Source: CALBZH01 sp964538515 (GTDB lineage: Bacteria; Desulfobacterota; Syntrophobacteria; Syntrophobacterales; Syntrophobacteraceae). From it: 64,000 bases of DNA. Positions 1-7,789 of the stretch are shown one piece after another. The stretch lies in assembly GCA_964538515.1 (NCBI GenBank), contig CAZIEW010000015.1, forward strand, positions 1 to 64,000, written 5' to 3'. The notes below the pieces were generated by a model that searched no databases, was not told the DNA's origin, and was given only the letters and a program-made list of their open reading frames with translations. The first letter of the stretch is position 1; each line of letters begins with the position of its first letter. Made by a program: the position numbers and the translations under genes.

Positions 1-89
1 TTCCGAGATCCATGGCACGACCGGCGGAGGCGCCGATTGTCTCCCCTCGCTCGGCAGCCTCGTCGATACCGCGTTCTTCGAGGAAACGG

Positions 90-2051
90 TTACGGCTTCA
101 GCCAGCCTTTTGCTCGAGCTTCCAGGACGCTGGCGATGATGCCGTCCTTGTCCAGGCCTTCGATCCGGTAGAGGTCCTCCGGTTTTCCCGACAAGCCATA
201 GGCCTTGACGCCGAGGCGGACGACGCGGCAAGGGACCCCGGCGTCGGCGATCACGGTCGCGACCCTGGCCCCCAAACCCGTGTCGGGATTGTGGTCCTCC
301 ACCGTCAGGATCAGCCCGGTTTCAGCGACCTTCAGGACCGCGTCCACGTCGATGGGCTTGATGGAGGCGACGTTCAGAACCGCCAGCCGCACACCGTGCT
401 TTTCGGCCAGCTCACGGGCGGCGCTCACGGCGTAGTGCATCGTCGCGCCATAGGCCAGGATGGCGCCTTGGCCGCCTTCGCACACCCAATCGGCCTTGCC
501 GGGCATGAATCGATAGGATCCGCCGTACAGGGGCTTTCCCTGATCGTCCGTGATAAGCGGCGTCTTGGATCGGCCCATCCCGACGAAGAAGTTCCCCCGA
601 TGCGCGGCCACATGGCGGATGATGCGGTCCGTCTGGTTGGGATCGGCGGGCATGAAAATCGAAAACCCGTACAGGTTCTGCAGCAGCCCGAGGTAGTCGA
701 TGCACTGGTGGGTCTGGCCGTCCTCGCCCACATCGAGTCCAAGATGCGTGCTCACGATTTTGAGCTGCGTGTCGTTGATGTCGTTCAAACGGTGCTGGTT
801 ATAGGTCTCGCAGACAGCGAAAACCCCGAACGTACTAAAAAAGCAAACGAATCCTTCCTTGCTCGCCGCCCCGGCCAGGGTCGCGGCATGGTGCTCCTGG
901 ATACCGCACTCATAGAACGCCTTCGGATTGACATGGTGGAAGCCATTCATCTTGACCGACCCTTCCAGGTCGCAGCTCACGCCCAGGATGGCCGGAACCT
1001 CACCCTGGTTGTTCAAGCGGGCGAGATCCTCGAGGGCGTTGCCATAGGCGGATCGGTTGTCCGTCATCTTGTCCGTCGGGTAGTCCCGCGGATGGCCGGG
1101 ATCGATCGACGGGTAAGCGGCCTGCATGCAATGGGGCGAATGCGTCACCACGAGGGTCTTCCGCTCCCGTTTCAGCTCGGGGATGGGGTTGTCCAGGCCC
1201 AACTCCTCCAGGGCCGCTGCGGCGTCCGTTTCGTTCAGGACCGACCCGTGATACTTGGCCTTGTTCTCCATGAAGGAAATGCCCTTCCCCATCACGGTGC
1301 GAGCCACGATGACCGACGGGAGCCTGGGATCCTCCACGCTCCCCAGCCGGATGCGGCGCAAAGCGTCGAAGATGGCATCCACATCATGGCCGTCTTCAAG
1401 GTAGAGCGTGTTCCATTGGGCCGCCACATACTCGGCCCGAACCATCTGCGGCATGACCTGGTTGGTGCTGCCGCCGATCTGCAGATGGTTCCGATCGACG
1501 ATCCCGAAGAGGTTGTTGAGCTCGTATTTCACAGCAAACCGGCGTGCTTCGCCGATCTGTCCCTTTTGCTGCTCCCCGTCGCCCATGAGGACGGCCACGC
1601 GTGCCGGGCTGTTCTTGAGCTTCAGAGCGAGGGCCATCCCTGCCCCGGCGGACAATCCCTGGCCCAGGTTTCCCGTGTTCCACTCAACCCCGGGAACGCA
1701 GCATTCCACGTGCCCCGCAAAGGACGACCCCGCATGGCGAAATTCGAGAAGGAGCCGGTCTTCGGGGATATACCCGAATTCGGCGAGCACACTGTAGATG
1801 CAGGGGCTGATGTGCCCCATGCTCGGCAGCAGCCTGTCTCGATCCGCCCAGCACGGGTCGTCCGGTCGGTGCCGCATCGTGCTGTACAGGAGAAGCACCA
1901 GGTGGAGGGACGAGAGGGACCCGCCGGGATGACCGCTTCCCGCGATCGTGGTGCTAACAAGGATGCGCCGCACGCAGCGCTGCCACATCTCGTGGAGCGT
2001 CTGCCGCTGCGCGTCGGTCAGGGATGTCTGGTCAAGACTGATTTGAAACAT
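90..2051 (-). CDS. tkt: Transketolase (full length, 653 aa)
   Basis: Thiamine-diphosphate enzyme that moves two-carbon units between sugar phosphates in the non-oxidative pentose phosphate pathway; cytosolic. The N-terminal half has the GSGHPGGSLS substrate/TPP segment and the diphosphate-binding stretch starting GDGEQQKG and ending at an Asn (DRNHLQ). The C-terminal half has the pyrimidine-binding region around YECGIQEHHAA and a transketolase C-terminal domain ending GWLKP. Length fits the family. The ATG at 2051 (MFQISLDQ) is preferred; the frame stays open upstream through a repeat-containing spacer, which gives an implausible extension. It lies downstream of the Mrp-type gene on the same strand, about 135 bp away, so co-transcription is likely. 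Family call is firm; the preferred substrate (true transketolase versus DXPS-like) is inferred from length and motifs. Confidence 0.93.
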   Translation of the reverse strand: MFQISLDQTSLTDAQRQTLHEMWQRCVRRILVSTTIAGSGHPGGSLSSLHLVLLLYSTMRHRPDDPCWADRDRLLPSMGHISPCIYSVLAEFGYIPEDRLLLEFRHAGSSFAGHVECCVPGVEWNTGNLGQGLSAGAGMALALKLKNSPARVAVLMGDGEQQKGQIGEARRFAVKYELNNLFGIVDRNHLQIGGSTNQVMPQMVRAEYVAAQWNTLYLEDGHDVDAIFDALRRIRLGSVEDPRLPSVIVARTVMGKGISFMENKAKYHGSVLNETDAAAALEELGLDNPIPELKRERKTLVVTHSPHCMQAAYPSIDPGHPRDYPTDKMTDNRSAYGNALEDLARLNNQGEVPAILGVSCDLEGSVKMNGFHHVNPKAFYECGIQEHHAATLAGAASKEGFVCFFSTFGVFAVCETYNQHRLNDINDTQLKIVSTHLGLDVGEDGQTHQCIDYLGLLQNLYGFSIFMPADPNQTDRIIRHVAAHRGNFFVGMGRSKTPLITDDQGKPLYGGSYRFMPGKADWVCEGGQGAILAYGATMHYAVSAARELAEKHGVRLAVLNVASIKPIDVDAVLKVAETGLILTVEDHNPDTGLGARVATVIADAGVPCRVVRLGVKAYGLSGKPEDLYRIEGLDKDGIIASVLEARAKGWLKP

Positions 2052-2120
2052 GGACGGGCATCTTCCTTTGCTTTGAGACCTAGCTCTGTCAACTCTGTTT
2101 CGCAAGGGACACCTCCCTTT

Positions 2121-2151
2121 GATTCCCCCCTTGAGGGGAGTTGGGGGGGTG
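2121..2151. repeat. C/G-run imperfect palindrome in spacer
   Basis: The spacer between the Mrp-type gene and transketolase contains a run of six C, a short CCCCTTGAGGGG hairpin and then seven G. This is an imperfect nested palindrome of the sort dispersed through many deltaproteobacterial genomes. It could fold in the transcript; no U-run follows it, so I do not call it a terminator. Confidence 0.5.
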
Positions 2152-2185
2152 TTCTCTTGCCCGGCATAACTTCTTTGACGGAGCA

Positions 2186-3070
2186 CTAGTGGAGGGTCTT
2201 TTCCTTCTCGAGCCCACTGGCGGCGATCGCGTTGGCACGAACAAGGACCTTTTCCGCGAAAGCGGCGACGGCTGTCTTGAACGGCGTTTCGCCGTCATCT
2301 TCGATCACGGGGCGACCGGAATCCCCGCCTTCCACGACAGCCGGGTCGAATGGAAGCGCCCCAAGGTAATCGAGCTCCATGGCTTCAGCCGTCTTGAGCC
2401 CGCCTCCCGTCCGGAAAATCGGGATGAATTCATTGCAGTGGGGGCAGAAGAGGCCAGACATGTTCTCCACCAGCCCGGCCACTTCCAGGTTCACCTTTCG
2501 GCAGAAGTTGATGGACTTGCGCACATCCGAGAGCGCAATTTCCTGGGGCGTGGTCACGATGACGGCGGAAGCCTCGGGGATGAGCCGCGCGATGCTGAGC
2601 GGCTCGTCACCCGTCCCCGGGGGGCAGTCCACCACGAGAAAGTCCAGCTCATCCCATTTGCAGTCGGCCAGGAACTGTTGAATGACGCCGTGCTTGAGAG
2701 GACCGCGCCAGATGATGGCGGCATCCGTGTCCTCGATCATGGACTCGATGGAGACCACTTTGAGGTTGGGGCGATACTCGTGGGGCAGAATCTGGTTGTC
2801 CGTGGTGAAGTTCAGGGGGCCGCGCAGGCCGAGCATCTTGGGGATGCTGGGGCCGTGGAGGTCGATATCCATCAGACCGACCTTGAAGTCTTTCTGCGCG
2901 AGCGCCAGCGCGAGATACACCGCCACACTGCTCTTTCCAACGCCACCCTTGCCGCTCATGACGATAATTTTATGCTTGATCCGGGCGAGCTTGCATCGCA
3001 CGGTTTCTTCCTTGGACATTTTGTCTTTGCCCGGACAGGTGTCGCAGGACTTGGGATCACACGATTTCAT
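2186..3070 (-). CDS. Mrp/NBP35-type iron-sulfur carrier P-loop ATPase
   Basis: Cytosolic ATP-binding protein of the Mrp/ApbC/NBP35 family, which scaffolds and transfers [4Fe-4S] clusters. Of its 294 residues the N-terminus carries Cys4, Cys9 and Cys12. The deviant Walker A KGGVGKS follows at about residues 42-48, then the DIDLHGPS switch region, the DCPPGTGDE motif, and the family's C-terminal cluster-binding CPHC within MSGLFCPHC. The start at 3070 is chosen because AAGGAG sits 7 bp upstream; an ATG 10 codons earlier lacks this. It is the first gene of a probable two-gene unit with transketolase, behind the promoter at 3130-3158. The family call is firm; client proteins are unknown. Confidence 0.92.
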   Translation of the reverse strand: MKSCDPKSCDTCPGKDKMSKEETVRCKLARIKHKIIVMSGKGGVGKSSVAVYLALALAQKDFKVGLMDIDLHGPSIPKMLGLRGPLNFTTDNQILPHEYRPNLKVVSIESMIEDTDAAIIWRGPLKHGVIQQFLADCKWDELDFLVVDCPPGTGDEPLSIARLIPEASAVIVTTPQEIALSDVRKSINFCRKVNLEVAGLVENMSGLFCPHCNEFIPIFRTGGGLKTAEAMELDYLGALPFDPAVVEGGDSGRPVIEDDGETPFKTAVAAFAEKVLVRANAIAASGLEKEKTLH

Positions 3071-3129
3071 CAAACTGCTCCTTATTCGGTCGATTTTCAC
3101 GGGTTTCGTGCCGGCTTTCAGGCTGGGCT

Positions 3130-3158
3130 ACCTTAAAGACTATCTTCCTGCTTGTCAA
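3130..3158 (-). promoter_or_regulatory. Sigma70-type promoter for the Mrp-type gene
   Basis: On the minus strand TTGACA (3153-3158) is separated by exactly 17 bp from TAAGGT (3130-3135). The -35 is a consensus match and the -10 matches 3 of 6, including TA...T. It lies 60 bp upstream of the chosen start. Inference from sequence only. Confidence 0.55.
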
Positions 3159-3293
3159 CGCTCAGAAAATGGGAGAATCTCAGCATCCTGAGCGCCAACG
3201 ACCCGCTCGAAGGCCGCTCCAGCCCTTCTCAATATAGACACCCACGCGACACTTTGCTTACTTGGACCGACTGAACGAGGGAAGGACACCCCC

Positions 3294-3689
3294 ATGAGCA
3301 ACGAATTGGTCGAAAAGACGAAGGAAACCGCAGCCAAACTGTTTTCCGGGCCCGTGAAGCTCGAAGTCCCCTATCAGCTCTGGAAGGAGTTCGATCCCGA
3401 ACTGGCACGCGACCTGTCCCTGTTCATCACCGGAAACCTCTATTCCAGAACCGTTCTTTCGCTGCCCGAGCGACAGACGGTCGCCGTCGCCGCGTTGGCT
3501 GCACTCCAGAAGACCGACGAGCTCAAGGTTCATCTCCACGGGGCCCTGAATGTCGGGGTGCCCGCTCGAAAGCTTGCGGAGACGATCTTTCAGGTGGCGA
3601 CCTATGCGGGGTTTCCCACCATGAACACGGCTCTTGCGGCCCTCAAATCGGTACTGATCGATCGCGGCGAATGGCCCCTCCAGGATTGA
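3294..3689 (+). CDS. Carboxymuconolactone decarboxylase-family protein
   Basis: Small (131 aa) all-alpha protein of the CMD/AhpD-like fold. The central stretch LPERQTVAVAALAALQ, then a KVHLHGALNVG segment with two His and a C-terminal helix containing FPTMNTALAALK, match the gamma-carboxymuconolactone decarboxylase subgroup. It lacks the CxxC of AhpD-type peroxidase partners, so a disulfide role is unlikely. An AG-rich ribosome-binding site (GAGGGAAGGA) lies upstream of the ATG. It is divergent from the Mrp-type gene and 120 bp before the FmdB gene. The substrate is unknown; members in anaerobes are rarely characterised. Confidence 0.8.
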   Translation: MSNELVEKTKETAAKLFSGPVKLEVPYQLWKEFDPELARDLSLFITGNLYSRTVLSLPERQTVAVAALAALQKTDELKVHLHGALNVGVPARKLAETIFQVATYAGFPTMNTALAALKSVLIDRGEWPLQD

Positions 3690-3809
3690 CCGAGGATCGA
3701 AGGTCGCCGGAAAACGGTGGATGCCCCCTCGCCTCGCGGCAGATCGTGCTTTATTATGGTGTCGATGACATCCGGCACGCGACATGATGCAGAGGAGGAG
3801 ACAGTCAAA

Positions 3810-4013
3810 ATGCCTATTTACGAATACCGATGCGAGAAATGCAACACCTGCTTCGAAGCGCTCGTATGGACCTCCAAGTCCGAAGAGGTTCAATGCCCCT
3901 GCTGCAATGGGACTGAGGTGGAACGGCTGATGTCAACGTTCGCCACCTGCTGTGGCTCCGACAGCGGATCAAAAGCAAGCAGTGCATGCACCCCTTCAAG
4001 AGGGTTCAGCTGA
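3810..4013 (+). CDS. FmdB-family zinc ribbon protein
   Basis: A 67-residue protein beginning MPIYEYRCEKC, the hallmark of the FmdB/CxxC_CXXC_SSSS putative regulatory family, with two CxxC knuckles (CEKC and CPCC) forming a zinc ribbon. The C-terminal tail is Cys/Ser-rich. The start is set by a strong GGAGGAG site 9 bp upstream; the open frame extends further 5' without support. Function is unproven; family members were named after a regulator near formamidase genes. Confidence 0.85.
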   Translation: MPIYEYRCEKCNTCFEALVWTSKSEEVQCPCCNGTEVERLMSTFATCCGSDSGSKASSACTPSRGFS

Positions 4014-4159
4014 GCGTGACTGCCTGCCCGGCAGGCTGTCGGGCAAAAATCGAGGGCACGCCACCATTGCTGGACAAAGGGATCTTAAAGGTGTGACGAC
4101 CCAATGGGGAAGTGCTGCGGATTCCTTACTTCTCAGTAAATCAGGTTCAACATGAGGTT

Positions 4160-4222
4160 GTAGGTCGGGTTTCTTACCCGACGCCTTTTGGGAAGAGCTG
4201 TCGGGTAAGAAACCCGACCTAC
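4160..4222. repeat. Perfect REP-like palindrome, 23-bp arms
   Basis: Arms at 4160-4182 and 4200-4222 are exact reverse complements (23 of 23) around a 17-nt loop. Each arm begins GTAGGTCGGGTTTCTTACCC. This resembles the dispersed GTAGGTCGGG-type extragenic palindromes mobilised by REP-associated tyrosine transposases. A single copy is visible in this window. Confidence 0.85.
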
Positions 4223-4278
4223 TCATTTAGAGGTTACACGGATCGATTCCAAACGTTTAATCGTAAAGGAGTGTGGAC

Positions 4279-4371
4279 GTGGAATGGGGGTTCTTATGGC
4301 CCGTCGGCCTTATTCTCCTGTGGGTGGTGCTGAACCGCTGGGTGCTGCCCAAGATGGGAATTCACACCTGA
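4279..4371 (+). CDS. 30-residue single-span membrane peptide
   Basis: GTG-initiated ORF directly after AAAGGAG with a 7-nt spacing. The product starts VEWGFLWPVGLILLWVV (fMet at position 1), forming one Trp-rich hydrophobic helix, followed by a short basic tail ending KMGIHT. Gene identity is inferred from the ribosome-binding site plus a coherent transmembrane segment; no family is recognised. It sits alone between the REP palindrome and the convergent D,D-carboxypeptidase gene. Confidence 0.55.
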   Translation: MEWGFLWPVGLILLWVVLNRWVLPKMGIHT

Positions 4372-4559
4372 ATGTCTTCGAGCTGCGGGATCGGTGATCC
4401 CAAAAAGAAATGATCGTTCACAAGGGCTCAGCACCCGAGCGGTACCGTGACCGTAAGCGAGGAACAGATGCGTTCACGGTGCCGTTCGGTGGTCCGGATC
4501 CCTTCCGCCGGCCATGGAGCAGAATCATAGTCTAAGCGAGTCATCGTGGACTAGATTGG
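4372..4559. other. Intergenic gap with imperfect inverted repeat
   Basis: No gene is seen. An imperfect inverted repeat built on CGGTACCGTGACCG and GCGTTCACGGTGCCG (about 4440-4486) may form a transcript hairpin between the convergent small ORF and dacA-like gene. Confidence 0.35.
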
Positions 4560-5978
4560 CTAGCCCCCCATCGAGCCTCGAAATCCCGACCTGCGGTTGG
4601 CCACGAATGCACCAAGCCCGACCAGCACGATGACGCCGCCAGACACTCCAAGAGCCCACCGCCAGTCAATGCTTCCGACACGGAAGAGGGTCTGCCACAC
4701 CCTCTTGAACCAACCGGCCTCCTCGATGTCTTCCCGGCTGACGAGCTTGATGGTGCGCTTGGGCTGGTCCCCGAGGTAGAAAACCATGTCACCGATCTCC
4801 TGTCCAGCCTGGATCGGCGCGGTTACCTCCTCCGGGGTGTGTACCTCCCAGCGGAGCGCCTGCTTCTGGGTCTGGGCGACCGTGAAGCTCGTGGACTGGG
4901 CAGGATAGACAGCCAGTTCGTCCTTGGCGCCTTTCCACACCTTCACAGCCTTCGCAGGCTGCCCGTCGGGGATGGGCAGAACCCTCGTGAAATTGCGGTA
5001 CCCATAGTTGAGCAGTTTGGCGGCCTCCCGCTCTCGAACCGCCGGGGAGGCAGCGCCCATGACCACGGCGAGCAGCCTCAAGCCGTCCCGTTTGGCCGTC
5101 GCGGAAAGGTGATAGCGGGCCCCATCCACAAACCCCGTTTTCAAGCCATCCACGGTGGAGTCTCTCAGCAGGAGATGATTCCTGTTGTATTGAGTGATGT
5201 TGTTGTAGGTGTAGTCATGCATGGAGTGATACTTGAGCGCTTCGGGAAACCGGTTGATATAGGCGGCATCCAGCGTGGCCATGTCCCGGGCGGTGGTGAC
5301 CTGGCCCTCCGCCGGCAGCCCGTGCGGATTGACGAACCGGCTCTTAGTCATTCCCAGCTCCTGGGCTTTGCGGTTCATGGCATCCACAAAGGTGCTGAGA
5401 CTCCCGAAGACATGCTCGGCGGCCGCGACACAGGCATCGTTACCCGAAACAACGGCAATCCCCTTGATGAGCTCCTCGAGGGGGACCTTGGTACCGACTC
5501 CCACAAACATCTTGGAGCCGCCCGTACGCCAGGCCGTCTCACTGATGAGGACTTCGTCGCTCAGGTGGATCTTCCCCTGTTGGATGGCTTCGAAAATGAG
5601 GTAGAGGCTAAGAATCTTCGTGAATGACGCCGGCTCGATCAGCTCATCCGGGTTTTGCTCGAACAAGCTCACGCCGCTCACCACATCCACCAGCATCCCC
5701 GCTCTCGCCTCCACTTGCCCCGGACTCAAATCCCCGGAAGCGCTCGAAGCCGCCGCCCCTCTGGCAGCTCGGCCCTCTCGTCTGCCGGGCTTCGCGGTCT
5801 CTCCCGCCGCCTGCCTCGCGGGGGCGGCCTGCTCCCCGGTCCGCTTGGGCGCGCGGGCGCCAGGCTTTTTCCAGGGAGGCGGCTCGGCCGTCCAGACCTC
5901 CATGGCCCACAACAACGGTATCGTGACGGTCAGCATCACGAGCAAAACGTGAAACAACCTTTTTGCCTTGGACCCCAT
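4560..5978 (-). CDS. D-alanyl-D-alanine carboxypeptidase (PBP5/6-like)
   Basis: Periplasmic, membrane-attached serine peptidase of family S11 that trims the terminal D-Ala from peptidoglycan pentapeptides. All three penicillin-binding motifs are present: SFTK at residues 118-121 (nucleophile Ser118), SGN at 178-180 and KTG at 280-282. An uncleaved or cleaved signal segment covers residues 8-26. Residues 31-85 are an unusual Pro/Ala/Arg-rich linker ahead of the catalytic domain, and the C-terminus has a hydrophobic span (about 440-460) rather than the usual amphipathic PBP5 anchor. 472 aa, longer than the usual ~400 because of the linker and tail. AGAGG lies 6 bp before the ATG. Confidence 0.92.
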   Translation of the reverse strand: MGSKAKRLFHVLLVMLTVTIPLLWAMEVWTAEPPPWKKPGARAPKRTGEQAAPARQAAGETAKPGRREGRAARGAAASSASGDLSPGQVEARAGMLVDVVSGVSLFEQNPDELIEPASFTKILSLYLIFEAIQQGKIHLSDEVLISETAWRTGGSKMFVGVGTKVPLEELIKGIAVVSGNDACVAAAEHVFGSLSTFVDAMNRKAQELGMTKSRFVNPHGLPAEGQVTTARDMATLDAAYINRFPEALKYHSMHDYTYNNITQYNRNHLLLRDSTVDGLKTGFVDGARYHLSATAKRDGLRLLAVVMGAASPAVREREAAKLLNYGYRNFTRVLPIPDGQPAKAVKVWKGAKDELAVYPAQSTSFTVAQTQKQALRWEVHTPEEVTAPIQAGQEIGDMVFYLGDQPKRTIKLVSREDIEEAGWFKRVWQTLFRVGSIDWRWALGVSGGVIVLVGLGAFVANRRSGFRGSMGG

Positions 5979-6045
5979 TCACAACCTCTTTGTGTTTTGC
6001 ACTCTCAAACGAGCCCGAAGCCCTTTGAGGGGTCAACCGTCCGCC

Positions 6046-6387
6046 TTACAACAGCTTGCCCAGAGTCTTTTCCACCGGCCTTCGCTCCGGCACGAAAACG
6101 ACCGGGATCTTCCCTTCGTTCCATTCCCTGGAAACGTAAAGGTTACAATAGCAGCTCCCGTATTCCGCAACGTCGGGTGCTCGATAGACACAGGGGCAAA
6201 TGATATCCTTGTCCCACTCCCGGTCCTCCGAAGCAAGGCGACACGGACAGCACATATAGCCATATCGCTCCTTGTTGACAAGCAAGCCCTCAAGAAGCTC
6301 AAAGACCTTCTTCTTATCCTTATTGAAATAGTAGCCTTTGGGCTCCTGAGCCTTTTTCAACATTTCGTACAGTTGCTCAACATTCAT
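6046..6387 (-). CDS. Ferredoxin-thioredoxin reductase catalytic subunit-like protein
   Basis: 113-residue [4Fe-4S] protein of the FTR beta (catalytic) family, which passes electrons from ferredoxin to a disulfide on a thioredoxin or glutaredoxin. The six conserved cysteines appear as CPC (47/49), CPC (64/66) and CYC (79/81). Plant and cyanobacterial FTR have CHC at the third pair, so the cluster-adjacent His is replaced by Tyr here. The start overlaps the stop of the upstream glutaredoxin gene by 4 bp, implying translational coupling and a shared pathway. I infer that ferredoxin-FTR reduces the glutaredoxin encoded next door; no variable (alpha) subunit gene is visible in this window. Confidence 0.9.
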   Translation of the reverse strand: MNVEQLYEMLKKAQEPKGYYFNKDKKKVFELLEGLLVNKERYGYMCCPCRLASEDREWDKDIICPCVYRAPDVAEYGSCYCNLYVSREWNEGKIPVVFVPERRPVEKTLGKLL

Positions 6388-6641
6388 TTTATGTTCAGAG
6401 CCTCCTTGATTTCATCCTCGCGGAAGCCGACAATAATCTTGTCGCCGATGACGATGGTTGGGAAGGAGCAATTGGGGTTCAACTGCTTGACTTCTTCCAG
6501 GACTTTCTTTCTCTCATCCGCATCCAGCTTATCAACATCCACGCACTCGTAACTAATGCCGCACTCATTGAGCAAATCCTTCGTACTCCGGCAATGACTA
6601 CAAGTGCTGAGGGCAAACAATTTCACCTCACATTCGGCCAT
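6384..6641 (-). CDS. Glutaredoxin-family protein (CSHC active site)
   Basis: 85-residue thioredoxin-fold protein with the redox motif C14-S-H-C17 followed by a typical glutaredoxin body: cis-Pro in SFPTIVIG and a C-terminal GFREDEI helix. The ATG at 6641 follows GGAGACGACC; the 12 residues that the frame could add upstream are rejected. The gene overlaps the FTR-like gene by 4 bp. The CxxC with Ser-His is not the CPYC of glutathione-dependent glutaredoxins, so FTR-dependent reduction is a reasonable inference. Confidence 0.88.
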   Translation of the reverse strand: MAECEVKLFALSTCSHCRSTKDLLNECGISYECVDVDKLDADERKKVLEEVKQLNPNCSFPTIVIGDKIIVGFREDEIKEALNIK

Positions 6642-6749
6642 GGTCGTCTCCTCCAAGTTGTCGCGACGTTCTCGCACGTTAATCGCTGGTGAGCATCATG
6701 CCATTGATATCAGTGAGCAATGCCATTAGCCCGAGACCGCCATAGTCTT

Positions 6750-7562
6750 TCACAAAACCCCATCCCTGTCTAGAGCTTGCCGAATTCCGAGCCGCGTCAG
6801 GGCGAAATCGTACCGGACGGGGTCCATGGGCGCGATTGTGCGAAACCGCTCGGTGATCTCGAGAGCGGTCCGCATGTCCGCCTGGCTGCGCTGCGTGAGG
6901 CCCATTTGCCTCGCTAGACGATGCATGTGGGTATCTAGAGGAACAATCAGCTTCGAGGCCGGAACGCCCTTCCACACCCCCGGATCCACGTCGTCCGTTC
7001 GCACCATCCAGCGCAAAAAGAGATTCAGCCGCTTGCACGCGCTGCCGCGTTCCGGGGATGGCAGCAGCATGCCCGCGGTGGCACAGTCGCAGCCAGTCAA
7101 ATCCTCCGCAAATCCGCAGAGCGCGGGCAGTACCGTTGGCGAGGCGGGGTCGAATCGAGACAGAAAGCAGCCTTCAAGAGACCCATGGCGCTTGAGAGCG
7201 CGCTTCAAGCCATCCAAGAGGCGGGACAGATCGGCCCCCGTCGTGAATCGGTGCTTGAACCCGCTGAATTCACGCGCAAACGTGCCCTCCCGTGCTCGTC
7301 GAATACGACTTGCCGGGGCAGGCCCCAGCTTGTCGAGGATGCTCCGGACGCTCTTTAGAATCTGCGCGACCCGGCCGTACGCCAGCGCGGACGCAATGAA
7401 TCCCACCACTTCACGGTCCTCGGCGTCCGGATAGTGGTACACAAATTCCAGGGGATCGGGATGAATGAACCGGCTTCGGTTATATCGATTGTAAAGTCCC
7501 TCCAGAGATTCGCGCGTGAACGCGACCGGCGCGGAGATCTCCGGACCGAGCAGAGTGTCCAT
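6750..7562 (-). CDS. TIGR02757 (DUF2400) family protein
   Basis: 270-residue cytosolic protein of an uncharacterised conserved bacterial family. Diagnostic segments are the N-terminal YNRSRFIHPDPLEFVY, the central VGFIASALAYGRVAQI, and the C-terminal LNLFLRWMVR and PLDTHMHRLARQMGL, which recall a helix-hairpin-helix-like base-excision fold. Catalytic activity is not established. The ATG at 7562 is preferred on family length; the frame runs 34 codons further to a TTG at 7664, and neither start has a strong ribosome-binding site. It is divergent from the siroheme-type protein. Confidence 0.8.
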   Translation of the reverse strand: MDTLLGPEISAPVAFTRESLEGLYNRYNRSRFIHPDPLEFVYHYPDAEDREVVGFIASALAYGRVAQILKSVRSILDKLGPAPASRIRRAREGTFAREFSGFKHRFTTGADLSRLLDGLKRALKRHGSLEGCFLSRFDPASPTVLPALCGFAEDLTGCDCATAGMLLPSPERGSACKRLNLFLRWMVRTDDVDPGVWKGVPASKLIVPLDTHMHRLARQMGLTQRSQADMRTALEITERFRTIAPMDPVRYDFALTRLGIRQALDRDGVL

Positions 7563-7789
7563 CGGTGTCTCGAATCCTGTATAGAGGGTTGAAAAGGGCC
7601 GACGATTCAACCGCGCGTCTATCCCTGAATTCAGTGAGCAGAGCCCTGCCTTGATCTGGGTCAATCCATTTTCCGGTCACATCGGCCATGCTATCAACAA
7701 CTACAGTATCACATTGTCGAGTGGGTTTGAACGCCGTGGCGGGAATCCTCTCGCTCGGCCGCAACGAATACGGGAAGGAGCGGATGACC

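Noticed and set aside
1..89. Possible start of a gene leaving the left edge on the minus strand (ATG at 13)
   Set aside because: Only four codons and no ribosome-binding site; cannot be supported.
12..2189. 725-codon frame on the plus strand opposite transketolase
   Set aside because: Antisense open frame expected at this GC with no ribosome-binding site and low-complexity composition; the minus-strand gene has clear domains.
2141..3136. 331-codon plus-strand frame opposite Mrp
   Set aside because: Antisense shadow of a gene with intact P-loop.
7562..7664. Upstream extension of the TIGR02757 gene to TTG
   Set aside because: Adds 34 residues not expected in the family; not supported by a better ribosome-binding site.
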